Assembly (NCBI RefSeq): GCF_028368975.1 | Contig: NZ_JAQNDM010000002.1 | Coordinates: forward strand, 5,512,425-5,576,424 | DNA from: Stigmatella ashevillena | Lineage (GTDB): Bacteria > Myxococcota > Myxococcia > Myxococcales > Myxococcaceae | Direction of reading: 5' to 3' | DNA length: 64,000 bases | Shown: one piece after another, positions 25,043 through 33,548 of the stretch | Position numbering within the stretch: the first letter of the stretch is position 1 | Layout: every line of letters begins with the position of its first letter | Program-made: the position numbers and the translations under genes | The notes under the pieces: model-generated | Database searches by the model: none | What the model saw: only the letters and a program-made list of their open reading frames with translations | What the model was told of the DNA's origin: nothing

Positions 25043-25448
25043 ACGCAGCGAGAGCGCCTCCTCTCGGCCTCCGCTGCGAGCGCAGCGCTCGGCTCTGCCA
25101 CCTCGCGCTGGAGTTGCTGGGGGCCTCGACGCAGCGAGTGAGCCCGGTCTCTTCGATATCCCGCCGCGTCCCTTACCGTCCCGCGCGGAGCCCTCCATCA
25201 TTGCGTCGTGGAGGGACGGAAGACCCTCCGTACGAGGGTAAAGACCGTCCGCCTCCACAAGCCCCGCTCGATTAGGACTTCACTCACCTTGGTCTTCAGC
25301 CGATACCGGCAACTTGGCGTACGGTGTTCGGATCGGCCGACGCTGCGGTGAGTTGCTGCGTATACGGGTGATAGCTCAAAGTGAGCCTGCCCCTGGGCGG
25401 ACGTCCCAATACCCCTCTGGTCGGTGGAGGGGGCAGGTGCCGGGCAGA
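25043..25448. other. Intergenic region with a strong composite hairpin (25208-25258)
   Basis: No gene seen. GTGGAGG-GACGG (25208-25219) pairs with CCGTC-CG-CCTCCAC (25245-25258), and inside it CCCTC (25224-25228) pairs with GAGGG (25234-25238) around CGTAC. AAGA and TAAAGA form an asymmetric internal loop. Seventeen base pairs in 51 bases, with no T-run, points to a structured RNA or protein-binding site rather than a simple terminator. Confidence 0.55.
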
Positions 25449-25655
25449 TCAGTCCAACGGGCGGACGTTGGAGGCCTGAAGCCCCTTAGGGCCCTTCTGA
25501 ACGTCGAACTCGACCTTCTGCCCATCCCGCAGCGAGCGGTGCCCGTCGCTTTGGATCGCCGTGTGGTGGCAGAACACGTCCGCACCGCCGTCGTCCTGAG
25601 CGATGAAGCCAAAGCCCTTCGCGTCGTTGAACCACTTCACAGTGCCTGTTGCCAT
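25449..25655 (-). CDS. Cold-shock protein (CspA family)
   Basis: A 68-residue single CSD domain: [18 protein letters not shown] carries RNP1 (KGFGFI), and DVFCHHTAI is the RNP2 position (usually VFVHFSAI, here with two His). The ending [15 protein letters not shown] is standard. It binds single-stranded nucleic acid and melts RNA structure. The ATG at 25655 follows AAGGAAGG. A hairpin lies just upstream of that ribosome site, as is common for regulated csp leaders. Confidence 0.93.
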   Translation of the reverse strand: MATGTVKWFNDAKGFGFIAQDDGGADVFCHHTAIQSDGHRSLRDGQKVEFDVQKGPKGLQASNVRPLD

Positions 25656-25672
25656 GACCGCCTTCCTTCTAT

Positions 25673-25694
25673 TTTAGGCAAGCATGGGGCCGCT
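25673..25694 (-). promoter_or_regulatory. Leader hairpin of the cold-shock gene
   Basis: On the minus strand GGCAAGC-GGCCCCAT-GCTTGCC forms a perfect 7-bp stem ending just before TAAAATAGAAGGAAGG, which includes the ribosome site. Possible temperature-responsive leader element. Confidence 0.45.
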
Positions 25695-25699
25695 TGCCG

Positions 25700-26641
25700 C
25701 CGCTGTCTCAGCGAAGCCTGGCCATATAGCCCAGCGCTCCCGCCAAAGTCGAATTGGGTTTCCCCCTTTCCCTCCCCCTCTCCCCCCGCAGCGTCACGCG
25801 CTGGACGAAGCCGGCGGGGGAGTCCGTGGCCATGACAGGTAGGATGGCCACCGCATGGGGCTGGAGACGAGCCTTCGAGTTTCGCACTAGAGGGGTCTGC
25901 CGTCAGAGGCGTCATGCACCGCGGGGAAACTGCACCGGGCGAAGAGTGAGCCGACTCCCTTTCGGCGAAAGGGAGCCGACACCGAGCGTAGCTCAGGCCT
26001 CTCCTACTGGCTGCTGAGCCCCCTCGAAGCTGACGTCGCTCACGGCCTCTTCGGCCCCGGTGTGCGTGGGGGCGTGATGCATCATCGGACTGTCACTCCA
26101 GCCAGCACGGCCTGTGCTGGCCACCCTGGTTCACCTTCAGGCACACGGAGCCCAATACCGTCCACGCAACGCCGCCACGGTCCCGCGCCACCTCCGCGCC
26201 GAGCGACCTCGTCGCCCCACATGTAAATGCGTGTGATTTCTTATGGTGGCCCACTGACACTGCTGGATTGGCCCGGTACCTGCTGACCTCAGGGGTGAGC
26301 GTCAGTCGCGGCACCTCACGCTGAGTGGGTCGCAGAAATATCTAAACGCGCCCATTTCATAGAGGAAGGACGGCTTGATGTGAGCCGCGCCGCGATGCCG
26401 CTTGGGCCATCGCAGGAACCCGCACCCATTTACGCTGGCGTGCCCCCTTCCTCCCGACCCGTTTCTTCGATCCCCGACATCGCCGGGAACTACGCGGCGC
26501 GTGTCCGCGAGCGACTTGCGGCTCGCGGCGAGCACATGACCGCGGCCGAACTCACCGAGGCTCTCGGCAGCAGCACTCCTTGCCCGCTGGGCCCTGGGCC
26601 GCCCCCCCGCCAATGGGCCTGGTCGGTCATCGCTTCATCGG
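25700..26641. other. Gene-poor stretch with hairpins and unassigned remnants
   Basis: I see no gene I can support over 940 bases. It holds two strong perfect hairpins, CTCCCTTTC-GGC-GAAAGGGAG (about 25951-25971) and GCCAGCAC-GGCCT-GTGCTGGC (about 26099-26119). An open frame at 26380-26658 contains VRERLAARGEHMTAAELTEA, which could be a decayed DNA-binding protein but is not recognisable further. This looks like degraded accessory DNA. Confidence 0.45.
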
Positions 26642-27550
26642 TCAATCGGCGCCCGTAAGAAACACCCGGATTTCGTCGGCCAGCCAATCGCGCAGGGCAC
26701 CTACCTTGGGGTGGTCCCGATTTCCGGTGCGATAGACGAGCTCATAGCCGCGTTCAGCCTTGAGCCGGAGCTGCGGAAATGGCGCAATGAGACGTCCAGC
26801 GGCAATGTCGTCCGCCACCAGCGCGCTGCGCCCCAGCGCCACGCCTTCCCCGCGAATGGCCGCGTCGATGGCCATGCTGCCATGACTGTATGCCGGGCCG
26901 CGACCGCTGCGAGCCCTGTCTACTCCCGCCAGTGCAAACCATTGTTCCCAGTTGGCCAGCATGCGGTCCTCGTGCAGCAGCGTACAACCGACAAGGCTCG
27001 CAGGGGCGGACAGCCCACCCATTTTCGTCCGATAGGCAGGACTGCAAACCGGCGTCACGGTTTCTTCCAGTATCCGTTCGGCGAGGACGTGCCGGTAGCG
27101 GCCACTGCCGTAGCGTACGGCCGCGTCGACTTGCCCGTCGTTCAGGTCGACATTGACGTCGGTCACGTCGAGGTGGATGTCGAGTTCTGGGTGGCGGTCC
27201 TTCAGCCGATGCAGGCGTGGCGCCAGCCACTTGCTCGCAAACGAAACGCTCGTGCTGATCGTCAGGCGCGCGACGCTGTCCTGCGCGCGAAGGCGTTCGG
27301 CTTCCCTCGTCAGTTCTCCCAGCAGTCGGGCGACGGCTACATGAAATTCAGCCCCCGCTTCGGTCAGGACGATCCGGCGGGTCAGGCGCCGGAAGAGTGC
27401 GACGCCAAGGTGGTTTTCGAGCGTCTTGATGTGCCGACTCACTGCGCCGTGGGTAACGTGCAGCTCCTTTGCGGCCAGCGTCATGCTCAACAGCCGTCCG
27501 GCTGCTTCGAAGGCGCGCAGGGTTTGCAAAGGGGGAAGGCGGTCGAACAT
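26642..27550 (-). CDS. LysR-family transcriptional regulator (GcvA-like)
   Basis: A 302-residue LTTR. The winged HTH is clear: LQTLRAFEAAGRLLSMTLAA, ELHVTHGAVSRHIKTLE, then VALFRRLTRRIVLTEAG. The effector domain follows from about residue 90 (RLTISTSVSFASKWLAPRL), with the GcvA-type pattern. It is divergent from a LysE/RhtB exporter (gap about 140 bp), the usual arrangement in which the LTTR responds to the exported amino acid and activates the exporter. Confidence 0.9.
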   Translation of the reverse strand: MFDRLPPLQTLRAFEAAGRLLSMTLAAKELHVTHGAVSRHIKTLENHLGVALFRRLTRRIVLTEAGAEFHVAVARLLGELTREAERLRAQDSVARLTISTSVSFASKWLAPRLHRLKDRHPELDIHLDVTDVNVDLNDGQVDAAVRYGSGRYRHVLAERILEETVTPVCSPAYRTKMGGLSAPASLVGCTLLHEDRMLANWEQWFALAGVDRARSGRGPAYSHGSMAIDAAIRGEGVALGRSALVADDIAAGRLIAPFPQLRLKAERGYELVYRTGNRDHPKVGALRDWLADEIRVFLTGAD

Positions 27551-27689
27551 AAGGAGGGCAGCATGTGTGAGTCCTGCTCACGCATTATGTGACGATAAAT
27601 GGTTTGTCAGCAAGGTCAGCGACCCCCAACCTCTCGGGGTAGCCGCAGGGGCAACGTACATTTCTTAAGGCGTCATGGGAGAAGCACTG

Positions 27690-28301
27690 ATGCAGTTCGA
27701 CACCTGGCTTGTCTTTCTCGTCACCTCAATAGGCTTGTCGTTGTCGCCGGGCCCAAACAGCCTTCTCGCCCTTACTCACGGCGCACTGCACGGAAGCCGC
27801 AAGACCTTGTTCACCGTCTTTGGTGGGGTCTTGGGCTTTGTTGCCATCATCGCCCTCTGCATGTTTGGCATTGGGTCACTGATCAAGTCCTCTGTCCTTT
27901 GGCTCACGGCGCTGAAATGGGTTGGTGGCATCTACCTTGCTTGGCTTGGCATCCAGGTCTGGCGCTCCCCCTCAGTTTCCGTCGCGGTCAGTACCGAGCC
28001 TACCGAGGCCAACGGCTGGTCTCTCTTTCGTCAAGGCTTTTTGTCGGCAGCGACAAACCCCAAGGGCCTGCTTTTCTTCAGTGCTTTTCTCCCACAGTTC
28101 ATCGACCCTCACCGCAGTTTGGTGCCCCAGTTTGCGGTAGTGGCTGCGACCTACGCGGCGACAGAATTCCTCGCCGAGTACGCACTGGCGAGCGCGGCGA
28201 ATCGGGTCCGCCCCTGGCTAGGACGCGTCGGACGGCGCTTCAATCGAGTCTGCGGCGGCGTCTTCATTGCCATCGGCGCCGCACTCCCGCTGCGCGCTTG
28301 A
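27690..28301 (+). CDS. LysE/RhtB-family amino-acid exporter
   Basis: A 203-residue inner-membrane protein with the family start MQFDTWLVFLVTSIGLSLSP and the signature SPGPNSLLALTHG. About six hydrophobic segments are visible. It exports amino acids or their derivatives with proton exchange. The ATG at 27690 (GGGAGAAG upstream) matches the family N-terminus; the ATG at 27675 would add five residues. Divergent from the LysR gene, which probably controls it. Confidence 0.9.
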   Translation: MQFDTWLVFLVTSIGLSLSPGPNSLLALTHGALHGSRKTLFTVFGGVLGFVAIIALCMFGIGSLIKSSVLWLTALKWVGGIYLAWLGIQVWRSPSVSVAVSTEPTEANGWSLFRQGFLSAATNPKGLLFFSAFLPQFIDPHRSLVPQFAVVAATYAATEFLAEYALASAANRVRPWLGRVGRRFNRVCGGVFIAIGAALPLRA

Positions 28302-28359
28302 GGCGGTGACACCTGGCCGAGTTCGCCCCCAAGCCAGTTTTAACGTTGCATCGCCAACC

Positions 28360-28659
28360 ATGGATCTCCTTGGCTTCAAACTGATCGTTACGCCGCTTTT
28401 GCTGTTGGCCGCAAGTGTTGCCATCCGCCGCTGGGGCGATGCGATGCAACGCGGAGCAACTTCGAATCACCCATCTTCGAAGTTGTTGCAGCAGACCGCA
28501 CTCGGGGCGGCTGCGTATTCAGGGTTCGAAGATGTGATTCGCACGCTGCTTGCCGCAGGCGCGGATCTCTCGCGGCCGGGGAATCACTCCGGGAACTCGC
28601 CCAGGGAGATTGCAGGAGCGAAGGGTCAGTCGGGCGCGGCGAAGCTGCTCGGAGCCTGA
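28360..28659 (+). pseudogene. Chimeric fragment: membrane N-terminus joined to ankyrin tail
   Basis: A 99-residue frame. The first 27 residues (MDLLGFKLIVTPLLLLAASV) look like the start of a multi-pass membrane protein. The rest (LGAAAYSGFEDVIRTLLAAG, ADLSRPG...SPREIA) is the end of an ankyrin-repeat protein. The two do not belong together, so this is probably a deletion junction between two genes. It ends 40 bp before the left attachment-like site of element B. Confidence 0.5.
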
Positions 28660-28698
28660 CCTGTAGGTGCGTTGCCGCCCTCTCGTCGGCATTGCTCT

Positions 28699-28725
28699 GC
28701 TTGGGAGCGGCGGCTTTCGAAGCCG
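28699..28725. other. Left attachment-like repeat of element B
   Basis: GCTTGGGAGCGGCGGC followed by TTTCGAAGCCG. It resembles the right copy and, more distantly, the tRNA/tmRNA-like sequence at 23226 (shared GGCGG..TCGAA.CC). It contains the palindrome CGGCTTTCGAAGCCG. Confidence 0.65.
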
Positions 28726-28831
28726 TGTAGGGGGTAAACCGGCCCGCTCTGAAAAACGGCGCTCCCCTCGGTTTCCCTCTGAAAAATGCCCCCTCCTAGC
28801 GTCCACACGAGTCCGCACGAGTCCGGCTGAT

Positions 28832-28858
28832 TTGGTCCTTTTTTGGTCCCCTTGGTCC
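28832..28858. promoter_or_regulatory. TTGGTCC triplet, probable integrase arm sites (left)
   Basis: TTGGTCC occurs at 28832, 28843 and 28852, in the same orientation, about 110 bp inside the left attachment repeat. The matching triplet lies inside the right end (45450-45487). Paired repeats at both ends are typical of integrase arm-type binding sites. Confidence 0.6.
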
Positions 28859-28925
28859 CCCGTTTCCGTCCTCCCGGTGTGCTCGCGGTGAGGGGCGACG
28901 ATGGCAGGCCCGCAGCTTCCGGGCT

Positions 28926-29399
28926 TCACCGTGGCGCTAGAAGCCCTTGTGCCACCTTCACGAGAAGTTGGATCCGCTTGCGGTTGAGGCGCGCCAGAAG
29001 GCGTAACAGGCGCCGCGTGTCCTCGTCGTCGTGCAGTCCGGGGGGCAGCGGGCTTGCCTCGTGGGCGTGCCGTGGTGCAGGCAGAGGGGCGAACCCCATC
29101 ACCACATCCGGCGTGCTCTGGAGCGTCAGACACAAGCGCAGCAGGGTGGGAACGCTCGGCAGCATCAAGCCCCGCTCCATGCGCCCATAGACTTCCGTCG
29201 CTACCCCTGCCCCGTCGGCTACTTCCTCCTGTGTCAGTCCTGCGCGCTTCCTCGCCTGCTTTGCCGCGCTGCCAAGCGTGGGCGGTAGTTCCTTCTCTCG
29301 CTTCTGGACGTGGCGCGGGAGTGCGGGCCGCATCTGGCGGCGCCGTCCCACGCGGCGCCCGGAACGCGCGGCGGAAGTCTCTTCAAGGGCTTTGAGCAT
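28926..29399 (-). CDS. XRE-family transcriptional regulator (element B)
   Basis: A 157-residue regulator. A basic N-terminal tail (about 1-40) is followed by a lambda-repressor-type HTH: LGSAAKQARKRAGLTQEEVA, then GAGVATEVYGRMERG and LPSVPTLLRLCLTL. The C-terminal part (LLRLLARLNRKRIQLLVKVA) may dimerise. The ATG at 29399 is preferred over the TTG at 29405. It is the last gene of the minus-strand run, downstream of the pseudokinase, and would be the natural output or autoregulator of the module. The element A copy is broken. Confidence 0.85.
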   Translation of the reverse strand: MLKALEETSAARSGRRVGRRRQMRPALPRHVQKREKELPPTLGSAAKQARKRAGLTQEEVADGAGVATEVYGRMERGLMLPSVPTLLRLCLTLQSTPDVVMGFAPLPAPRHAHEASPLPPGLHDDEDTRRLLRLLARLNRKRIQLLVKVAQGLLAPR

Positions 29400-29602
29400 G
29401 AGCAACCTGCGGGTGTCGTCCTTCCGGACTCCACCGTCAGAGGGGAAGGCATGAAGGGAACGCGCCAGCAGTAGCGGCGCACAGCAGCAGCGCGCGGGAA
29501 CGCGGTGCGTCCCGGTCTACCTCGAAGACAAGGCGATCCCGTTCTCGGCCTTACGCCCGAGCGGCCCTGCGGGAGTGTGGAGAAACGGGGCGCGGCGGCT
29601 GG

Positions 29603-30799
29603 CTAGTCGGTCCCGCCCGGTGCCGTGATGATGTCGTCGTCGGTCACGAAGACGGGCGGCAACGCTCCCTCATTGGTGGGCCCAACAACGCGCCGACTTC
29701 TGCGGGCCCCATCCAGCGAGCAATAAATCTCCTCTAGCGCCTGCTCGGGCCCGTAGGAGTCCCCCAGGGCCGCCCGCAGATCCGCCGCCAGTTCCGCCGC
29801 CGTCTGATAGCGATCTTGCGGCTTGCGCTGGATCAGCTTGCGGACGATGGAGCGAAGCGGATGGGCGAGCCGCTGTGTCAGTTCTTCCACGTCCTGCGGG
29901 GCGAACGTGGCAGCCCGCAGGATGCAGTCCTCTGCATAATCCGGAAGGTTCTCGTACCCATCCAGGGCGTTGATCGTCGCTTCAAGAACCTGCCTCTTAG
30001 CCTCTGGGGTTAGCGCCCTCTCCAAGTCCTCGGGCCGTGCGTTTGAGGTGCTGTAGAGGTGGCGCCACGTGGCCAACTCCAGCAGCACCAGCCCCAGCGC
30101 GAACAGATCCGAGCGCGGATCCATCGGCTCGCCTAGCAGCCCTTCCGGTGAGCAATAGAACGCCTCGCCGTGCGGGCGCGGGATCGACGTTTCCACCCTT
30201 CCCGGGAGCAGGGAGCGCGCGCGGGCAAAGTCCGTAAGCACTACCTCCCCCAAGGTGCCCAAGTAGATGCGGGTAGGGTTCACGTCTCGGTGGACGATGC
30301 CCAGCGGGGCGCCGCTCTCATTCGTGCGCGTGTGCGCGTGGTGCAGGGCGCTCGCAACCTCGGCGCCCACGTACAGGCAGAACTCCGGGGAGAGGAACAC
30401 CTTGCGCTGTAGCGAGTAGCTGATCAGCGTGTTGATCGAAGTGCCCTCTACACGCTCGGACACGACGTACAGAACGCCCTCGACTTCGTAGCACCCAAGG
30501 ACACGGGCGATCCGTGGGTCTTCCAGGTACGCGGCTAACCGCGCCTCTTCGCTCAGCCGCGCGCGCATCCTGGCCAGTGCTTCGGGATCGAGTGCAGAGG
30601 AGGGCGGCAAGCTGCGGACGATGACGGGGCGCGTGCGCTTCTGTCCCTTGCGTTCCCAGGCCAGCACGGTCCTTTCCCCAAGCCGGGATTGCGCCAAGTC
30701 GGCAACCACCTCACGCGACAGATCCAGCTCATACGAGAGATCGCCCTGAGAGAAGAGAAGCACGCCCGGCACACGCCAGGGGGGCCGAGAAGTAGACAT
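29603..30799 (-). CDS. Pseudokinase-like Hanks-fold protein (element B)
   Basis: A 398-residue paralogue of the element A protein. Position by position it shows the same substitutions: VIVR in place of VAIK (Arg62), HRDVNPTR (Asp172 kept, Asn to Arg177) and DFA for DFG (190-192). The C-lobe is complete (SPEGLL, SDLFALGLVLLEL, KPQDRYQTAAEL). ATP binding may be lost or altered, so a scaffolding or allosteric role with the active kinase is the likely function. GAGGAG precedes the ATG at 30799. Array B1 separates it from the kinase gene. Confidence 0.8.
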   Translation of the reverse strand: MSTSRPPWRVPGVLLFSQGDLSYELDLSREVVADLAQSRLGERTVLAWERKGQKRTRPVIVRSLPPSSALDPEALARMRARLSEEARLAAYLEDPRIARVLGCYEVEGVLYVVSERVEGTSINTLISYSLQRKVFLSPEFCLYVGAEVASALHHAHTRTNESGAPLGIVHRDVNPTRIYLGTLGEVVLTDFARARSLLPGRVETSIPRPHGEAFYCSPEGLLGEPMDPRSDLFALGLVLLELATWRHLYSTSNARPEDLERALTPEAKRQVLEATINALDGYENLPDYAEDCILRAATFAPQDVEELTQRLAHPLRSIVRKLIQRKPQDRYQTAAELAADLRAALGDSYGPEQALEEIYCSLDGARRSRRVVGPTNEGALPPVFVTDDDIITAPGGTD

Positions 30800-30919
30800 G
30801 CGGGATCGACTCCTCGCGGCGCGAAGGGCGCCGCGCAACGGAGCGAAACACTACCCGGCGTGTGCTGGGAGAGTGAACGACGCGAGCGGTTGGGAGCGGC
30901 GCGGGGCCGGACTACAGCG

Positions 30920-31288
30920 TCAGCGGAACGCCCCAGCAGACGAGCCTGGAGGCGCGAGGGCTGCACCGGGCCCAGCTCCCCGTGTCCGACGCGGCGCGCG
31001 CTGCGCGGGCCCAGCAGACGAGCCTGGAGGCGCGAGGGCTGCACCGCGCCCAGTTCCCCGTGTCCAACGCGGCGCGCGCTGTGCGGGCCCAGCAGGCCCG
31101 CCTGGAGGCGCGCAGGCTGCACCGGCCCAGTTCCCCATGTCCGACGGGGCGCGCGCTGCACCGGCCCAGCAGGCCCGCCTGGAGGCGCGCAGGCTGCACC
31201 GGCCCAGCCCCCCGTGTCCGACGCGCCGCGCGCTGCACGGGCCTAGCAGGCCCGCCTGGAGACGCGCGGGCTATCGGGGGGCCCGGCT
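30920..31288. repeat. GC-rich repeat array B1 between the kinase genes
   Basis: Five units of about 68-76 bp with the blocks CCCAGCAGGC, CCTGGAGGCGCG, GGCTGCACCGG and CCCCGTGTCCGACG. It starts after the same TACAGCGTCAGCGGAACG boundary as array A1 and ends at the kinase stop codon. Confidence 0.87.
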
Positions 31289-33525
31289 CACCTCCAGCGC
31301 TCAACCGCGATGCCAGACCCTGCCCGGGGGCCTACGGTATGGCCGGGCTTCGAGCCCTCGCGCTTGTCGATGCCCGGCTTGTAGTCATCGCTCCCAAGTT
31401 CAAGGCAGATCGGCACTACGCGCCCCCCTGGAAGGTGGGCACGGACATAACGCCCGTAGATGCGATCTCCCGTCGTCCACAGATGCCCATCCAGCCGTGT
31501 TCCCGCAGGCGCGTTGCCGTCAGCTTCGATCAGTGCGCCGGTAACCGGCCCATCCTTCCAGACGGTCGGCGGTTGCCCGCGCTGCTCTTCCACGGTGCCC
31601 TTGGTCACGTCCAAGAGGATCCCGACTTCGGTTGATCCTCCCAGGAACCAACCCAGCTCTTGGCGCATGGCCTTAACGGCATCCTCCGGGCAGTCCTCGG
31701 GATCCGGGCGCGTCTGCACGCCAGTGCAGCCCGCTTCAAGCCATGCGACGGAGGCCACGAGCGTTGCGCACTTCTTGATGAGCGCGCGCCGCGCGCTGGC
31801 TCTCTGGCCTTGTTGCGCGTTGGGTGTGCCGTTGGTGAGCGTGGGGGACGTGTCGGACTGTTTCACGGAAGGGCTCGCCTCCTTCTGGGTAGGGAGGCGG
31901 GAGGCTAACTGTTCGGCGCGGCTTGTCGGCTTTTCGGCCAGAGTGCTGGAGGCTCGGGGCTGCTCGGCTGGTGCGGGGCTGGCCACCGGGGGCGGCTGCG
32001 GTGGTGCTGGCCTGTAAAGCAGGAAGGCGAGCGCGAGCGCCGCCAGGGCTGCGAGTGCCAGCGCGGGCGCGGCGAGTTTCGGACGCAGCCACGCACGGCG
32101 CGGGCTGGCCAGCGCAGCAGCGCCCGCAGGGGGCACGGCGGGAGGCTCCTGCACCGGGGGCGGTTGGAGGCTCGGCGCAGCAGCGCCCGCAGGAGGCACG
32201 GCGGGAGGCTCCTGCACCGGGGGCGGCTGGAGGCTTGGCGCAGCAGCGCCCGCAGGGGGCACGGCGGGAGGCTCCTGCACCGGGGGCGGTTGGAGGCTCG
32301 GCGCAGCAGCGCCCGCAGGGGGCACGGCGGGAAGCTCCTGCACCGGGGGCGGTTGGAGGCTCGGCGCAGCAGCGCCCGCAGGAGGCACGGCGGGAGGCTC
32401 CTGCACCGGGGGCGGCTGGAGGCTCGGCAAAGCAGCGCCCGCAGGGGGCATGGCGGGAGGCTCCTGCACCGGCGGGAGCGGCTGGAGGCTCGGCCCAGCG
32501 GACCCCGCAGCAGGAACGGCTGGAGGCTCGCGCGGGCCCTCGGGTTGCCGCGCCTGGACTGGCACAGGCGCGCCCCCGGGGCGCTCGGGAGGGAATTGCG
32601 CTCTTGCCGGGTGGACGGAGCCCGCATCCCATTCGGGATCCTCACTCCCTACGAACTCCTCTAGCGCGCGCTTCGCGGCCTTGGCGACCGAGTAACGGAC
32701 GGCAAGGTCAGGGCTGATCAGCTTCATGGCAAAGCCGCTCAAGTCCGCTGGAACGCGGCCCTTGGTGACCCTCCACGGGGAGGGAGGCTCTAGCACCTCA
32801 CCCCCAAGGGGGGGCCTGTCCAAGTTGCGTGCGGGCGTGGGGTCCGTCAACAAGTCGTAGAGATCAGCCCCGAGCGCGTAAATATCGTCCGCCGCCGTGT
32901 AGACGTAGTGAGCCCCCGGCGTGAGCCGGTGTTCCTCCCAGAAGCGGTGAGCCTGCGGGCTGCGGTTGCGCGGGGTGCCAGGGGGGATCGGCCCGTCCGT
33001 GAGCTGATCAGCGGTGGCGTAGTCGGCTACGCCAAAGTCGATGATCACCGGCTCGCCGCCCTTGGTGACCATGATGTTATTGACGCTCAAGTCGCGGTGG
33101 AAAACGTCCTTCCCGTGCATGTAGTCCGCCGCGTCAAACAGCTTGAGAAAGAGCGCGGCGTATTCGCGCGGCGTGGGGCCTGTCTGCTGGGACCACTGCG
33201 CCAGCGTGAAGCCGTCCACGTAATCCAGGACGATGAAGAGAAAGCCCTCGCTTGGGTCCGGCCACCTGCCATGCGCCCGCATGCGGATGATGTGCGGGTG
33301 CTTCAGTTGCTGAAGGCAGGCCACCTCTCGCTCGGCGCGTGCATCCACCTGCCTTGGATCAAGGCTGCGCTCTGTCTGACAGGCCAGCTTGAGCGCATAG
33401 CGCTTGCCTTCGTTCTCCACCTCGTAGACGACGGCGTAACCACCCCGCCCGATGCGTCGGACGATGCGCCAGACTTGCACCATCGTTCCGGGCGGAAGGT
33501 CCAACGGATTCAACTCTCCCAGCAT
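31288..33525 (-). CDS. Active-type Ser/Thr kinase with one membrane segment (element B)
   Basis: A 745-residue paralogue of the element A kinase. The catalytic residues are intact: GRGGYAVV (27-34), Lys46 (YALKLA), HRDLSVNN (Asp145, Asn150) and DFG (163-165). The linker is greatly enlarged by tandem 21-residue Pro/Ala repeats (about residues 345-470). A transmembrane helix follows (LAAPALALAALAALALAFLL), then an outer domain with AWLEAGCTGVQTRPDPE and TTGDRIYGRYVRAHLPGG. It is probably an envelope-sensing kinase acting with DUF2381 upstream and the pseudokinase downstream. The ATG at 33525 follows GAGAGG; the upstream GTG is too close to it. Confidence 0.88.
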   Translation of the reverse strand: MLGELNPLDLPPGTMVQVWRIVRRIGRGGYAVVYEVENEGKRYALKLACQTERSLDPRQVDARAEREVACLQQLKHPHIIRMRAHGRWPDPSEGFLFIVLDYVDGFTLAQWSQQTGPTPREYAALFLKLFDAADYMHGKDVFHRDLSVNNIMVTKGGEPVIIDFGVADYATADQLTDGPIPPGTPRNRSPQAHRFWEEHRLTPGAHYVYTAADDIYALGADLYDLLTDPTPARNLDRPPLGGEVLEPPSPWRVTKGRVPADLSGFAMKLISPDLAVRYSVAKAAKRALEEFVGSEDPEWDAGSVHPARAQFPPERPGGAPVPVQARQPEGPREPPAVPAAGSAGPSLQPLPPVQEPPAMPPAGAALPSLQPPPVQEPPAVPPAGAAAPSLQPPPVQELPAVPPAGAAAPSLQPPPVQEPPAVPPAGAAAPSLQPPPVQEPPAVPPAGAAAPSLQPPPVQEPPAVPPAGAAALASPRRAWLRPKLAAPALALAALAALALAFLLYRPAPPQPPPVASPAPAEQPRASSTLAEKPTSRAEQLASRLPTQKEASPSVKQSDTSPTLTNGTPNAQQGQRASARRALIKKCATLVASVAWLEAGCTGVQTRPDPEDCPEDAVKAMRQELGWFLGGSTEVGILLDVTKGTVEEQRGQPPTVWKDGPVTGALIEADGNAPAGTRLDGHLWTTGDRIYGRYVRAHLPGGRVVPICLELGSDDYKPGIDKREGSKPGHTVGPRAGSGIAVERWR
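32118..32480. repeat. 63-bp tandem repeats inside the element B kinase gene
   Basis: About six near-identical 63-bp units encode the 21-residue periodicity PPAVPPAGAAAPSLQPPPVQ(E). The unit length is a multiple of three, so copy number can vary without breaking the gene. The element A kinase has only two or three degenerate units here, so the linker length is variable between paralogues. Confidence 0.9.
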
Positions 33526-33548
33526 GCCGCGCACCTCTCACCTTGTGG

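Noticed and set aside
26380-26658. Small plus-strand gene before the LysR gene
   Set aside because: A short HTH-like string (MTAAELTEALGSS) is not enough, the tail overlaps the LysR gene, and no ribosome site is visible.
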